Assembly: GCA_017481575.1 (NCBI GenBank)
Contig: JAFUPA010000021.1
Coordinates: forward strand, 1 to 50,990
Length of the DNA: 50,990 nucleotides
Source of the DNA: Clostridia bacterium
GTDB lineage: Bacteria > Bacillota > Clostridia > Oscillospirales > Acutalibacteraceae
Reading direction: 5' to 3'
Shown: positions 50,243 through 50,990 of the stretch, piece after piece
How the letters are laid out: each line of letters begins with the position of its first letter
Numbering within the stretch: position 1 is the stretch's first letter
The notes under the pieces: model-generated
Seen by the model: the letters and a program-made list of their open reading frames with translations, nothing else
Told to the model about the DNA's origin: nothing
The model's database searches: none
Program-made: the position numbers and the translations under genes

Positions 50243-50271
50243 ACAATATCATATCACACCCCGTTTGTCAA
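50243..50271 (-). promoter_or_regulatory. Promoter of the GntR-ABC exporter operon
   Basis: The minus strand has TTGACA (50266-50271), 17 bp and TATTGT (50243-50248), directly before the inverted repeat operator and 83 bp from the GntR start. Confidence 0.75.
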
Positions 50272-50421
50272 CGTTTTTTTCAAAATCTTTCCATAGCCCG
50301 ATTTAGCGTATACATATATATTTTGTAATTTTAGTTTTTTGTACAAACCGAAAATCAAGCGAGTAGGGCGGTGGATTGCAGAGAAATATTCAAAAGATTA
50401 CGCTATTGCCCGTAACAGAAG

Positions 50422-50469
50422 CCTTCCTCTGATGAGGAAGGTGGATTTTGCGAAGCAAAAGACGGAAGG
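50422..50469 (+). repeat. Three-arm repeat, copy D
   Basis: Arm 1 is CCTTCC (50422-50427), arm 1' is GGAAGG (50436-50441). The centre stem is TTTTGC-GAA-GCAAAA (50446-50460), and the third arm is GGAAGG (50464-50469), exactly complementary to arm 1. All three arms changed together relative to the CCCTCC copies. Confidence 0.78.
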
Positions 50470-50542
50470 AGAGAAAACAAAAATAAGATAACAGATAATG
50501 TTGAATAAATGATAGATAAAAGATATTTATCAATCCGGTAGG

Positions 50543-50600
50543 GGACGGCGTCCACGACGTCCTAAAATTGATATACAAACCCACGGACGACCAATGGTCG
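50543..50600. repeat. Second structured repeat type
   Basis: GGACG (50543-50547) can pair with CGTCC at 50549-50553 or at 50558-50562. A separate palindrome CGACCA-a-TGGTCG (50588-50600) follows. GTAGGGG-like sequence next to the hairpins recalls the element at 43751-43777. Confidence 0.45.
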
Positions 50601-50640
50601 CCCCTTCGCACTTAATTGAAATTTTGCTGCAATTTTTCAG

Positions 50641-50687
50641 CCCTCCTTGCCTAAAGGAGGGTGGCACAGCGAAGCTGTGACGGGAGG
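50641..50687 (+). repeat. Three-arm repeat, copy E
   Basis: Arm 1 is CCCTCC (50641-50646), arm 1' is GGAGGG (50656-50661). The centre stem is CACAGC-GAA-GCTGTG (50665-50679), and the third arm is GGGAGG (50682-50687). It is nearly identical to copy C, with a compensated G-C to A-T change in the centre stem. Confidence 0.78.
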
Positions 50688-50908
50688 ATTGTTTAAAGAA
50701 AAAAGTAATAGTGAATAAGTAAAAATCCCACACAAAACAAAAATAAATCCAAGAAAAACTTCAACTCTACATCTAGATGCAAATTATCAAAATTGCACAT
50801 CAAAACAAGATATAGTATACAAAAAGAAGAGGAACGGCAAGATACATTCAGAACACCCGGGAAGGTTGAAGAAAGGAAAAAATAAAATAAAAAAATTGAA
50901 AAAAAGTG

Positions 50909-50937
50909 TTGACAACGGGGAATGTGTTTGATATAAT
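50909..50937 (+). promoter_or_regulatory. Consensus promoter at window edge, probably for a stable-RNA operon
   Basis: A perfect TTGACA (50909-50914), 17 bp and perfect TATAAT (50932-50937) precede a leader reading ACTCTTGAGAAGCGG and ending CACCTTGAAAA at the window edge. Leaders of this kind with CTTGAAAA are common before 16S rRNA genes in Clostridia. The gene itself lies outside the window, so the identity is a guess. Confidence 0.65.
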
Positions 50938-50990
50938 AGCAAAGCTGTCTCGAGGGAAAACTCTTGAGAAGCGGTTTAGCACCTTGAAAA

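Larger units (their letters stand above)
50272..50900. other. Gene-free AT-rich region with structured repeats
   Basis: The region holds three-arm repeat copies at 50422-50469 and 50641-50687. It also has a second repeat type: GGACG arms (50543-50562) and CGACCA-a-TGGTCG (50588-50600). The remaining stretches (50272-50420 and 50690-50900) are AT-rich without any plausible gene or RNA that I can see. Confidence 0.6.

Noticed and set aside
1-50990. CRISPR array, tRNA genes, insertion sequence or prophage
   Set aside because: I saw no regularly spaced direct repeats, no tRNA cloverleaf consensus, no transposase or integrase motifs and no phage structural genes in the window.

Overview
The window looks like a chromosome segment of a gut or rumen clostridial Firmicute, most likely Oscillospiraceae/Ruminococcus-like. 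The evidence is moderate G+C with AT-rich promoters of TTGACA-17 bp-TATAAT type, strong AGGAGG ribosome sites, a T-box leader, a type I dockerin protein, and short structured intergenic repeats of a kind common in gut Clostridia. I see no prophage, CRISPR array, insertion sequence or tRNA gene. Almost all genes are intact.

Layout. 0-6.5 kb: a methyltransferase followed by a palindrome-rich segment, a secreted LCAT-like hydrolase, an orphan BMP-type lipoprotein, an acyl-CoA ligase and a patatin phospholipase. 6.5-13.6 kb: a tightly packed minus-strand operon reading MATE exporter, YmdB-like phosphodiesterase, peptide-binding lipoprotein, RecG and FAD oxidoreductase. 13.7-27.7 kb: mixed single genes and small operons. 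These include a cohesin-like/Ig surface protein, a GH38 alpha-mannosidase, GNAT and XRE genes, an SGNH hydrolase, an MFS transporter pair behind a structured leader, a GPH sugar transporter, an unlisted 55-residue membrane peptide, the cyclophilin-alr-YbaK operon, a PflX-type radical SAM protein and a dockerin protein. 27.8-34.5 kb: a minus-strand operon (thrS, YbaK-like, TIM-barrel isomerase, ApgM/proposed homoserine kinase, glutaminase-A-like protein) whose first gene has a threonine T-box. 34.6-39.8 kb: a second acyl-CoA ligase, then a two-component system, a small membrane protein and a secreted lipase.

39.8-50.3 kb is the most unusual region. It is a minus-strand locus of a GntR regulator, one ABC ATPase, three very large paralogous permeases, an anchored protein of unknown function and a VanY-type carboxypeptidase. 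It resembles an expanded Ytr-type envelope-stress exporter. The GntR promoter carries a perfect 10-7-10 inverted repeat at the expected transcription start. The gaps between the permeases and upstream of GntR hold five copies of a short three-arm repeat whose arms covary. The window ends just after a consensus promoter that probably drives a stable-RNA operon lying beyond the edge.

Functional themes: lipid handling (three secreted or soluble lipolytic enzymes and two acyl-CoA ligases), extracellular glycan use (GH38, cohesin-like and dockerin proteins, sugar transporters), cell-wall and envelope upkeep (alr, VanY, Ytr-like ABC system), and threonine charging linked to a probable threonine-biosynthesis enzyme. 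Functions are assigned from motifs read by eye, not from database searches.
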